The notes beneath the pieces were generated by a model. The model did not search any database, was not told the origin of the DNA, and was given only the letters and a program-made list of their open reading frames with translations. DNA of 23,681 bases from Temnopleurus reevesii (Eukaryota > Echinodermata > Echinoidea > Temnopleuroida > Temnopleuridae): NCBI GenBank assembly GCA_036244855.1, contig BQKZ01000021.1:166945-190625 (forward strand). The letters run 5' to 3'. Below, in pieces: positions 9,881-20,379 of this stretch. Within the stretch, counting starts at the first letter, position 1, and the number at the start of each line of letters is the position of its first letter. The position numbers and the translations under genes are program-made.

Positions 9881-10014
9881 AAAACCCCGGTCACATAGAA
9901 CCCCGGAAGCAACACGATTCACCCCGACTCTTTGTTAATTCACAGTTGAGTGCCTCAGAACAACGAGTCGGGGTGAATCGTGTTGCTTCCGGGGCCCTAT
10001 GTGACCAGGGCTTA
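9881..10014. repeat. Foldback element / long hairpin downstream of MCEE
   Basis: Left arm 9881-9934 and right arm 9961-10014 are complementary over 54 bp with about six mismatches. The inner 30 bp (9901-9930 against 9965-9994) is perfect. The loop is 26 nt. Outer ends carry a CCCGGTCACATAG motif, with CTATGTGACCAGG in the other arm. No coding content. This is the form of a foldback MITE; transcribed RNA would be a stable dsRNA hairpin. Confidence 0.85.
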
Positions 10015-10016
10015 AA

Positions 10017-10548
10017 ACATACAAATTTAACAGTTCATATACATTTTACATGACCTTCAATATTTTTCAGTCATATGAATTCAGGCATCCACACAATAAA
10101 CTGATTTAGAAAGAGAATGTTTTCCTGAATATTAAAAATGAAATGAACGCTGATTTCATCAAATGAGTGACCAAATGAGTGACCGAATATTCTCAGATGA
10201 GAGAAGCATCGTAGTAATGATCCGATGCTTTGTTTCACAAGAAGATATTTAATGCAGGTGTTTGGTGATTCACATTGTAATTTCTATCTTTGTGCATATT
10301 GCAGAAGGTTGGCATTTCATTTGACAATTATTTCTCATGAATGTTGAATGGCTGATTTGCACACCTAGAGCTTAGTCAATACTGAAAACCTTGGTTCCCA
10401 TTCCAGAGTGCATTTATGATACAGAAAATATATAAATCAAATTGTGATTGGAATACTAGTACTTGTAGGCAGATATAGCATGGTTCTTGGAACCAGGAAA
10501 ATGAGCTTTTATACTCCAACTCTGTCAGTCATGTCAGTGGTAAGAAAC
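10017..10548. other. AT-rich spacer, nothing supported
   Basis: Intergenic or extended 3'UTR DNA between the two hairpins. It holds a small direct repeat (CAAATGAGTGAC twice, about 10160-10185) and an AATAAA near 10096. No gene is seen. Confidence 0.5.
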
Positions 10549-10716
10549 AACAGTAGGGACCTTTAGCATGTATAAGACGGTAGTGCCGATCACAACGTTA
10601 GCTCTAAGGTCCATTCAAGAAGTAGTGTTGTGTTGGTGCACCCTTCTGGAACGGACCTTAGAGCTAACGTTGTGATCAGCCATACCGACTTGTACATGCT
10701 AAAGGTCCCTACTGTT
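10549..10716. repeat. Foldback element / 74-bp-arm hairpin
   Basis: Arms 10549-10622 and 10643-10716 are mutually inverted. The outer 64 bp differ at about five positions and the inner 10 bp at two. The loop is 20 nt (10623-10642). The element begins AACAGTAGGGACC and ends GGTCCCTACTGTT, with no convincing long target duplication (only AC on both sides). Sequence differs from the 9881-10014 hairpin, so this is a second family. It is a MITE-like foldback and could also be a hairpin siRNA source if transcribed. Confidence 0.85.
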
Positions 10717-11189
10717 ACATTGGATACGGAGCAAAAATATTTGTACACATTCTTCATAGGTTCTCAACATCAGTGTCAATTTATATGAAATGAGCACATT
10801 TCACTCTTTAGTTCCCTTTGCTTGAAATAATAATCATATTTGTTTTGTCAGATAAATAACCTTTCAAACTGGCTGAATGTAGTTGTCAATTATTTGAGAA
10901 CAGGTAGAGTTGTGTAAAACACACTTTCCAAAGTTTGAGATATAGTACATTAAAAATTGTTTATAAATATGACAGATTTGAAATAGACAATGTAATATTG
11001 TTTAACCTTACATATATATCGTTTTACTTCTGTTGATGTACTGAAGAAATGCAATAAATATTTATATATTCACGTTATATACTCTCTATCGTATTGTTAT
11101 GTGGGTTGGGTTTCTCTCATTATGTAGATAACATGTGAACTGTAAATGATTATGCATTAATGTGACCAGTAGTGTTTCTTATACATGTA

Positions 11190-11510
11190 ATAATAATTAT
11201 AATAATAATAATATTGCGGATTTATATAGCGCCTTTTCGGTCAGTATTGACTGGTCAAAGCACTTAATTCCGATATTATTACCCGGTCACTGGATGGCAA
11301 TTCAAGCCTTAGCATCTAGGCAGCCAAATATGCGCTCACATCATATCAGATAATGTGCTGCTGTGTCCTACCGGTCCCCAAGCACACCTGGGTAGAGTGC
11401 AGCTTTGTGGATAAATTTCTTGCTGAAGGAAATTAACGCCATGGGTGGGATTCGAACCTATGACCCTCTGGTTGAAAGGCAAGAGTCATGACCACTACAC
11501 CACGGCGCCT
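11190..11510 (-). mobile_element. tRNA-derived SINE, near complete
   Basis: Read on the minus strand, the head at 11510 downward looks like a tRNA gene. It has an RNA polymerase III A box TGGTGTAGTGG (11502-11492) and a perfect B box GGTTCGAATCC (11458-11448), with correct spacing of about 34 nt. A tRNA-unrelated body follows, then a tail containing GGCGCTATATAAATCC and ending in (ATT)n at about 11190-11215. This is the standard SINE layout: tRNA head, body, LINE-related tail and simple repeat. It is not a functional tRNA, because the acceptor and anticodon stems do not close properly. Target-site duplications are not clear. Confidence 0.88.
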
Positions 11511-11736
11511 CTTGATACAATCATGGGGGAATTTAATTTGGTTCCATTCTAACATGATATTCTAAGATTGAGGCCCTTCTGCTGCGTTTTTAACACGCTT
11601 TAACATAAAAGAGGCAATCAAACATACAAAAAAATTGTATTACAAGTCCATGACAAATTGCGTATTAAATCAATTGTCCAAATGTATTGCGTCTTTTTAA
11701 AGCTCAAATAGAGTTTTTGTAATTAAGCTTTCAGAA

Positions 11737-11756
11737 ACACACACACACACACACAC
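11737..11756. repeat. (AC)10 microsatellite
   Basis: Ten uninterrupted AC dinucleotides in otherwise unremarkable DNA. Confidence 0.95.
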
Positions 11757-11759
11757 TTT

Positions 11760-13035
11760 GGGCGTATTTTAATATAACAGATGTTAATATACCCGTAATT
11801 TAGTTTACAGTGTCTTATTCAGTTTCAAATCATTCAAACCCCCAAAATATTTGTTCTGATGCAAGGTGTCTATCGGGTCCACGATCAACAGGCGGGTTTA
11901 CAAATACATGTAGATACAAATTTCACGCATACAGGTCACACAAAGGTTGTTCTTGACAACCCTACAGCTTGCCTCACATAGCAAAAATTAATGCATGCAA
12001 ACTGGATTCCAAGTATTGAAGTATCATTGTTATCAACCGGTTTAATAAATACCACTATAACTACGTTCTTTGGCACGAAACGCTTATAAGTTTTAATATA
12101 TTAGTAAACCCGCCTATTTGGCAAAAAGAATTCACATTTTATGCTAATAGACTTCGGCTTACAAATTAATTATCTATTGTCATAATTATAGTTTTTTTTT
12201 CTCTCTCAATGTGGTGAAAGATCTCGCAAGTCGTTTTGGGTGATAATTGGTCGTTGTATGGCTTATACATATCTCATGTCATCGACTGGTCTTTTGATGC
12301 ATTACTGTAACAAAACTACTCACTTTATTCTAATTGAAAGCTACAGCATATTTTTTTTCTCGATGATTTAGTACATTTAAGCATCTCATTATATATGGAT
12401 TTTGTTTAAACAGAAGACACTCTGACATTTGTTTAAAAAGAGCCCAAAACTTTTCTAAATCTGTTGACAAGCCACGGGACTCTGTGTAACTACATCTATA
12501 CTTCATGGATCCCATTGTATTTCCCCTTAATTTGAAGATGACTTTAAAAATATCCATGGCCATTTTGGATGATTACTCAAATTCACACGGTATGCCGATG
12601 TGTTGAGCAATTACTCTTTGAAATATTAATTGATTTGCACCACGCAAACTTCCACATTCAAGGCCATTTACCATTTGTCTATTAACGGGAGATTTGGGAA
12701 ATTAGATATACATGTTATTGCTTATTAGCAAGCGGTGCGATCAGACTTGAAAGTGCAATTCCCGTCATCTATGTACATGTAGGTATATTCCTCAAAGCTC
12801 TACATAGGCTTTGAAGTTCAGAACATATCTTCCATATTTGCTTTGCATACGATTGATTTCAATTACAATTTCAATTATAAAATTCAGTATTAATAATTTT
12901 CCCATTTCATTGAACATTATATTATGGTATTTTCAAGCCCACTATCGTCCGTGGTCGCTCATGCAGGCATAGACGAAAAAAAAACCAGAGCGGAGATAGA
13001 AATGGGAGAAGACGAATGAAAGAGCGTGGAAATGA
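11760..13035. other. Non-coding DNA, no gene recognised
   Basis: The one moderately long frame (12330-12563, minus, 77 codons) has no identifiable domain and no splice context. Otherwise AT-rich with no repeats that I could define. Confidence 0.45.
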
Positions 13036-13039
13036 AAGC

Positions 13040-13200
13040 AGGGAGAGAGAGAGAGAGAGAGAGAGATGGGGCGACAAAGAAGACAGAGGGGTAGAAAGGT
13101 AGAGGGACAGACAGAGAGAGGAAGAGAGAGGGGGGAGAGATAGAAAGACCGACAGAGAGTGAGAGAAAGAGAGAGGGGGTAGAGAGAGAGAGAGGGGGGG
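13040..13200. repeat. GA-rich (purine) low-complexity tract, left of gap
   Basis: GAGAGA runs mixed with G-runs, ending in G7 at the edge of the N gap. Minus-strand translations (Leu/Ser/Pro-rich) are artefacts of CT repeats. Confidence 0.9.
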
Positions 13201-13525
13201 NNNNNNNNNNNNNNNNNNNNNNNNNNNNNNNNNNNNNNNNNNNNNNNNNNNNNNNNNNNNNNNNNNNNNNNNNNNNNNNNNNNNNNNNNNNNNNNNNNNN
13301 NNNNNNNNNNNNNNNNNNNNNNNNNNNNNNNNNNNNNNNNNNNNNNNNNNNNNNNNNNNNNNNNNNNNNNNNNNNNNNNNNNNNNNNNNNNNNNNNNNNN
13401 NNNNNNNNNNNNNNNNNNNNNNNNNNNNNNNNNNNNNNNNNNNNNNNNNNNNNNNNNNNNNNNNNNNNNNNNNNNNNNNNNNNNNNNNNNNNNNNNNNNN
13501 NNNNNNNNNNNNNNNNNNNNNNNNN
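13201..13525. other. Assembly gap of 325 N
   Basis: Unsequenced. GA-rich sequence on both sides implies the missing DNA is the interior of a purine-rich satellite-like tract. The true length is unknown. Confidence 1.
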
Positions 13526-13565
13526 GCGTCGAGATCAAGAGGGATAGAGAGAGATAGAAGGGGGG
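13526..13565. repeat. GA-rich tract, right of gap
   Basis: GAGATCAAGAGGGATAGAGAG-type sequence continues the purine-rich tract, then changes to ordinary DNA at about 13570. Confidence 0.85.
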
Positions 13566-13569
13566 GTAT

Positions 13570-15040
13570 AAAAAAAATCAATCTCGACTTGTGAGGCAGG
13601 AGGCCAGTGTGAGTTTCAATGACAAAATCAGAGTTTAGTTATTGATCTACTTCTATGATACAATTAACAATAGTTGTGGCTAAACATGGACTTATCAAGT
13701 CCACTTGCTACTATACAAGTGTAAGAGATCTTGTTCATCATTTACCACATCATCGTGAATACAACCTCCAAATAAAGTTTCACTTTTAAACAAAAACTTT
13801 TGAGGGATGGTAGTGGATACAGGGATCTTTACAAACTGTGTAAATTGGATAAAAATCCGTTGAATAATTATGAGTTTCCAAAGTCTCACTTATATCAGGA
13901 TCCTTGCTGCTGATTGGCATCCGTCTAATCGGCAACTTTTGATGCCATGTCGGACAATTCTCTACTCAGCTTCTAAAACATATCTTTCATCTTCTTTTCT
14001 TTCCTGAAAAGTCAACAAAATATTAGGGTTTTCCCTGTAGAGTGCAGCATGTCTTTATAAATTACGCATGTATTTTGGAAAGAATCACGTTGAACTCTTA
14101 TTTAAATAAAATTGTATATGCAGAGTGAATTGGGAGTTGTCTGTTAGTACGTCAGTACCAAAGTTGGGGACTTAAAGATCACCATAAGAGGATATAATTG
14201 AAACTTTGAGAATTCTTAAAATCATGAACGGGTTGTCAGATTTTGCTCAAAATTTTCACGGTTTTGTTCATCTGAGCTTTAAAACCCAGAATGAGTTCCT
14301 CTTCTGTGGGTCATTTCTTCCTTTCTAATGGGTCCTTGCAAATTTATGGACCTCTTTTCACAGCGATGAAATATTTAATTTTGTATTACATTCCAAATTT
14401 GTAAAGACATTTACAGGACAAAGAGAGGGAAGGAACATTTCAACGCCTATAAAAATGTTAAACTTTTGCAAATGCTTTATCATATAGTGGGTCATATACG
14501 TATCCGTTTGCTATTTTAACATATTTTATTTCTCATTATTGCACAGATTATTCTATGAAATAAATGTTTGCTCATAGAAGATGCCGTCTCCCTAAGCGAA
14601 ACATAACCATATTCCGACCAGAAATCTAATACCACTGACCAAAGGTGTAGGCCCTTTTTTTGTTCGGACATGTATAAATAACCCTAACCCTTTATTTTGC
14701 GAATTATATTACCATTACAAGCCATAACGTTTGTTGGGTAGTTTAATTTTCATGTCTATAAAATTACCAATATGAAATTTATATACAAATATATTTATTC
14801 AAAGCTACTTATGAAATAGCTCTGTTCTTCCTAGCGGTCCTTTATTAATACCATCCAAACAAACGAATCTGACATTGGGATAGGCTTAAATAATATTTAT
14901 CTTGTGTGATTGCAGCGATAGGTAACATATTCATTACTCTATTAGTCAGATAAGGAGGTAGCTTCAATATAGGATCCCAATAAAATTGTTTAACATTTTC
15001 ATGTCTAGTTTAGTTTGAGTAATACACAGCCATGTTAGTT
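13570..15040. other. Non-coding DNA, no gene recognised
   Basis: AT-rich with scattered stops in all frames. No recognisable exon, RNA gene or transposon end was found. Confidence 0.45.
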
Positions 15041-15620
15041 GAGTGAATGGATGTGATGTGTAGCGGGATAGCATCACTTGGGCATCCCGCTTCTTACAGT
15101 GCTCATATCCACCTTCATGCTTGTGTGTGTTTGGAATTACCTTCCAATTCATCACGCCATGCACAAGGCCATGGATGAATTCAATAATACAGCATCCCAT
15201 AAAACCACCAATGATGCATCCATTTTCCTTTTCGGCTTTGATGGAGTAATTCTCTTCTTTCCTCTCTCTTTCTGCCTCTCTCATAATATTCCTTCTCTGA
15301 ATTAGCTTGCCTGCAGTAATGAATTGATAGCATCCAAAAGCCCGAACGCAGTCGCACCGCTGAACACCCGTGGGCCGCCGCCCGCCCCATGGTTCTCGCC
15401 TGATTGTCCGGGCCCACTGACCCTTGGCAAGCCGACGCTCTGGCGAAGCTATTTTCCCTTTCCATATCTACGCGGAGTAATTGTTATATTACCCGCCATT
15501 TTTAGCCTGTATTTTCCTTTTCATGAGGATGAATAAAGAATTCAAATGAAAATGACCCCTACCGAGCTTATCGCATCATCTCTGCTCTTTAGAGAATGCC
15601 AGAATAAACGACAATCATTT
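15040..15620. promoter_or_regulatory. Compositionally distinct block, candidate conserved regulatory element
   Basis: Composition changes here from the AT-rich background, with a GC-rich core at about 15340-15450 containing CCGCCGCCCGCCCC-type sequence. The flanks carry homeodomain-, GATA- and Hox-like words (AATTAGCTTG, GTAATGAATTGATAG, CCATAAAACCACC, GGAGTAATTG) and a hairpin AGCGGGAT...ATCCCGCT at 15062-15091. Overlapping open frames occur on both strands (15181-15465 minus; 15324-15536 plus), but neither resembles a protein. Enhancer, CpG-rich promoter or distal exon are all possible. Conservation cannot be judged from one sequence. Confidence 0.25.
15062..15091. repeat. Small inverted repeat, 8-bp perfect stem
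   Basis: AGCGGGAT and ATCCCGCT separated by 14 nt, at the edge of the GC-richer block. Confidence 0.5.
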
Positions 15621-15624
15621 AATA

Positions 15625-18095
15625 TAACATGGATTGTGGGAATATTTTAGAGTTACTGGCCGCAAAGTAAGGCCAAAATTAATCTTTTATAATTCAATTA
15701 GTCTGATTTCGTTTGCAATTAAAATGGTTTAGAAATATGAATAGTGTAATTAGACATTTTTGGACAATTTGTATACACATTTAGACAAATTAAGGATATT
15801 ATCGTGGATCCAATACAATGTTTTGTTGACTGTATGCTGAATGTATATCAGATTTGGAATGCAATTAAACCATCATTCGAGTATAAAAATATCCTCCACT
15901 GATCAAAGCTACATACGTCCTTACTATTCATTTCCATCCATAAGATTGAATATTCCTGGTTTATACGGATTGCACTGAAATAAGGCATATTCTTTGCTTA
16001 AGCACTATAAATGATTTTGATGAGAAATTAATGATGAATTAGAATTCACACAAAAGCAACTGGAATATATAGCGCTATATCATTTTCTCCACCGAAGTTC
16101 TGTCATAATTTGATTGATTAGATTGAACTCACTCAGTTATTAATTATGTGAATGCTGATCTCGTAGGTCTTTCAAATTCCTTCCAAATTAAATTATTAGT
16201 TTGAATCAAATTAGATTTTACGAATTTGGAGGGGAAACCTGTAATTCATGAAGTAAACTTATATGAAAATCTGTTCGATCTTGCTTGCAAGTTTTTGGTT
16301 AAAATTGAACTTTCAACATTATAACGAGTGATTGTTTTTATAATTTCGTATAACAATTTAAAACCATTAACACATTATTAGGTATCACAGATTTGGGTTT
16401 ATGCGCCAATCATGGTCTCTCGGTCCTCTCGGACAAAGAGAATAAATAAAAAACATAAACATGAATACTTTTTTTTTTGTGGAACCACTGAGACAGAAGA
16501 GAAAACGAATGGAGCATGGATTTAGGTTCCTTATCCACATCAACGGTCAAAATTGAATAAACGAGGGCACAACAATGTAAGAACAAAAAAAAACTGAATT
16601 TAATTCTGGAATGTGTGGACTAATTTAGGAAAAGGATCTTTTTCTCCGCATAAACTCTCAGTTTGTGAAGCAGTATGAACTATTCTGCAGGGTCATTTTG
16701 AGAACAGTCCTACAAAATGTGACTTGGAGGAACGCGTTGTCTACAAGACTCGAGTTATAATACCATCTGTTAATCCCTCTAAAGATCGAGAACTTAGATG
16801 ACCTCAACAGTTTGCAGGCACGCGATAAACTCCTTGATAATCATCGCCAGGATCAGAAAAGTTTTCTTCCAAATATGTTGTTCATATTGAAGTCGCCTAT
16901 ATAATGAGCATGATGAGGTTGTGCTAAACTGTTATTGCATCTTTCTCTATGTCAAACGGTGAGGTTGTCTTTCCAATTTCACTGGATGTGCATGACTTAC
17001 TCAAAAGAGCAATATGACTTCTTGGCAGGAAAAGACACAAATAAGATCCGAATAAACGGAAGGTGAGAATGCATCCCTTTGAGAATGTTAGCTGAACATA
17101 CCCTGTGGGTGAAAAAAAAGTAAAAGGTGCATAATTACTCGTGAAACTAACGGAGAGATGCGGAATTTCATGTTTTTTATGGTTTTTTTTTTGTTTGTCT
17201 TATTTTTGTTTATCAGTTATCTTTTAAACACACTCATCTAAAAAGAAGCAATCGACGGCAGTTGATATAGTTCTCAAAGCCTGTGTTTGGGAGCATCAAT
17301 AGGCATGATAGGAATAATTCCAGTATGTGGCGATACCATCTACGTACTCATTATTTGACTGAAATAAGAAAATGGGTCGTTGATTAGTTTACCTGGTCAT
17401 TGCACGAAAAGACAAACTTGAAGTTGTACACTCTAATTTTCCAGACATGGTAAACAACAAAAAAACCTTTTATTCATACATAAGTTAAAAAGAAATATCT
17501 CGCGTAAGTCATATTCATCAGTTTGAAATAGCAACTCTTTGGGATTTTAACTTCACTATTCAGTGTGATTAGTTGAATTGAAGGTTTAGGAAATTAGAGA
17601 ACAAGTTCAATCTGACACCGCCATCAAACCTTGTTGCCTTTTTTACGAGTAATGTATCGCCTCTCACAACACTCTCCTATCGTTTTGAAGATGGCTATCC
17701 GTTCTTTTTATCAGAGAAGTGGCAAAATTTGCCAAAGCAAGCGATTCTTATCGTATAGAAAAAAAGTTTCTGAAACAGTTTTAGAAGGAAAATTATTAAG
17801 AGATTGATAAAGTGCGCCATCCCTCACGTTAACCGTTTATTTATATTTTAAAAAATGCTCTCATTGAAGGAGATTTCACATATACATATGTTATGCTGGT
17901 TAAAAAATTGTTGTCACAATTTTATTTGTTTTTTTTTAAATCAAATTCATTTATTTACCCATGGTTACGAATTAATACACATGACTTTGGAATTACATTA
18001 CGGATCATTTGAATGTTCGTTCACACCATTTGCTTTTTTACTTGAACGGTTACCTCAGAGCATAAATGACTTGATTGGATAATTAGACGAATTTA
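15625..18095. other. Non-coding DNA; scattered homeodomain-like motifs
   Basis: No gene supported. The first part has many TAAT/ATTA core sites, expected often in AT-rich DNA. It also has a TGATTGATTA word at 16111-16120 that fits the bipartite PBX-HOX consensus and a perfect 14-bp palindrome ATATAGCGCTATAT at 16067-16080. Regulatory meaning is speculative. Confidence 0.3.
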
Positions 18096-18099
18096 AAAC

Positions 18100-18246
18100 A
18101 AGTTTGACTGAAATCGGACAATGAGAAAGAAAGTTACGAATATCATTTTTGAATGATACTTATGAATAATTCAAACAGAAATATTTTTAGCAAATTGGCA
18201 ACGTTGGATCACATGGCATGACGTGGTGAAGGCATATGTTCGTGGG
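18100..18246 (+). repeat. Dispersed repeat, left arm of a ~1-kb inverted pair
   Basis: The part 18164-18243 (GAATAATTCAAACAG, then TTTTAGCAAATTGGCAAC, then CATGGCATGACGTGG) is repeated inverted at 19112-19192 with roughly 85% similarity by eye. The outer part, 18102-18150, includes GACTGAAATCGGACAATGAG and AAGAAAGTTACGAATAT, the latter echoed at about 20050-20065. Confidence 0.75.
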
Positions 18247-19108
18247 CTTATTATATCTCATTGCTTTCAAGCCATTGCTTTTTAATCTAAAGTAAATCTA
18301 TATGTTGATAAATTCAATGTATACATTCAAGATTAGGACTAAAGAATATAAAGCTTCACAAATAAGTTCCATATAGAATATGAAATAATGAATTGCTCGA
18401 TAAGCATGATTTTAATAAACAATAATAATAGGATATATTCATAAAATGTAATGATCTAATTAGGACAATGTAAATATTTTCAACACTACCTCAATGACTT
18501 TTTTTTTTTTTTTCAATAATTATTTTATTCTCCATTCATGATAACACATATAACACATATTTATCAAGTACAAAACAAATACAAACAAATATTATCGTAT
18601 CTCATATTATCAAACTTATAGTATTATGACTTATCTAGTTCCAACGATTTCAATCAGGCTGTATAAAATAGTGTATATAGATTATATAGTGTATATGAAA
18701 AATTTGTAATTTTTCTATGATATCAAGTGTTGTTTTTGTACAATTTAGTATGTTTGCAATTGTTTTAACAGGCCTACACATTTTCTTCTTTGTGTATGAT
18801 TTCTGTCATTGTAAATGAGTGAGAAGAATATTCATTTACCGGAAATGATAGTGGTGAACCGTAATTTTGCAGACGTGAAAGCGTAATTATAACAACATAT
18901 GTATTTCTTATTGAATATTTTATTGTTGATTGAAATCATAGTTATGTAGACAATTTTGTCTTCTCTTCTTTATGAACAATATTTCAGAAGTCAGCTATAG
19001 ATTCAAGAATATACAGCCAACTAGATGAATTTGTCGAGAAAAGGAATTATTTTGGCGTCCAAAGGCTTAAACTCTGCAACATAAAAATAACAAGATATAT
19101 TATAGAGA

Positions 19109-19192
19109 AGTGACGAACATACGTCATCAGCACGTCATGCCACGTGACCAAAAGTTGCCAATTTGCTAAAGATATAGCTGTTTGAATAATTT
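19109..19192 (-). repeat. Dispersed repeat, right arm of the inverted pair
   Basis: Inverse of 18164-18246: CACGTCATGCCACGTGACC followed by AAAAGTTGCCAATTTGCTAAA and TTTGAATAATT. The two arms could be ends of one foldback transposon of about 1.03 kb, or two independent insertions in opposite orientation. The 860-bp interval has no ORF of note. Confidence 0.75.
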
Positions 19193-19228
19193 TTCATATT
19201 TTTCATGACCTTCTTATATATCGATTTA

Positions 19229-19266
19229 TTGCTTGACTGATTGATTGGTTTATTGATTGGCTGATT
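19229..19266. repeat. TGATTG/ATTGG-rich tract
   Basis: Several near-tandem TGATTG and ATTGG words directly after the right arm. It could be a short microsatellite or CCAAT-like motif cluster on the minus strand. Confidence 0.5.
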
Positions 19267-20330
19267 GCGTACATTTTCATTGAAAGATCAATCGAATGAA
19301 TACTTAATTCAAATGAATCATTTTAAGATTTTTTAGGGGATCGACTCTCTGGCTCACACGGAGTTGCATGCTTGAAATCATTGTCTGTAGAAATGTATGT
19401 TTATGTTTGGAATACGTAGAGGGGGATCGTATTATTTAATGGAATGAACAATTCTCATCAACGGAGGATTGAATAAGTTAAATAAAACTTCAAAGGAAAA
19501 TTAGACATAAACAATATTTCACGGCAACACTCTGATAATTACATTATGCATTGTCGCATAATTTGAGATCAAGTTGGTTTGAGAACAAACTATATTAGCT
19601 TATCTTGGTGCATGTGGTTGAAAGCTTGGATGTGTAGCCTTCAACCTCAAAACGGACAAATGATCCACTCAGATATTTTGTTATTCTTCATTTTCTTTTT
19701 TACTTTTCATTTTCACCTGACAAAGTCATTTTTAAAGTTACCTGGATATTTTGTCTAACAAGTCTCATTTTCCACATGACATGTATTTAGAACAAAAAAG
19801 GAAAAGGAGAAATAAATTAAAAGACTGATACAGACCGACTCTGTTAATGACCTCCCCATTCAATAAAGACTCATATAATATTTATCGGGCTGAATGAAAT
19901 AGATATATTAGGTCAGTGTGTAATCCAACAAATTGTAGTGAAGTGGTACAAGAAGGCAAAACACATTATCGTTTAAATGCTGGGTCTCCGCCACAAAATT
20001 CTTGCTTTGATTAAAAGCAGAAAATAAGACCAACAGATCGAACAATATATAAGAAAGTTATGAATATTTCAATTATATAAGTGACCATTGATTTTCATGT
20101 AAATTGACATAATTTGGTAATGTTTTATTACGTATGTGGCATACACTTCTCAATTGGGATCTTATTACAACTTTTATCCCGTAAGTGGATAGTTTTTAGA
20201 ATATTCAAAACGTTGAATCAATGAACGTACCAGCACCCATGTATTTATTGACAAAAATGAGAATTTTCTCTGCGTTAAATGTTTGAAATAAGAGTGGTTT
20301 TAAATCGAAAAGATACAATAAACTTCTTAC

Positions 20331-20376
20331 AGAGAAGTGCATGACAAATCACGTGACCAAAACTTGCCAATTTGAA
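20331..20376 (-). repeat. Third, internally deleted copy of the 18.2/19.1-kb repeat
   Basis: AGAGAAGTGCATGACAAATC is followed by ACGTGACCAAAACTTGCCAA and TTTG. This matches 19103-19165 but lacks about 20 bp containing the ACGTCATCAGCACGTC segment. Same orientation as the right arm. Confidence 0.7.
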
Positions 20377-20379
20377 TGA

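Noticed and set aside
11443..11510. A tRNA gene on the minus strand
   Set aside because: A and B boxes are intact, but the stems do not form a proper cloverleaf and a SINE body and tail follow, so it is a SINE head.
12922..13581. Long minus-strand frames rich in Leu/Ser/Pro
   Set aside because: They consist of GA/CT low-complexity sequence and run through 325 N, so they are artefacts.
15078..15536. Overlapping frames on both strands in the GC-rich block
   Set aside because: Neither resembles a protein and they contradict each other on strand. Treated as a possible regulatory block instead.
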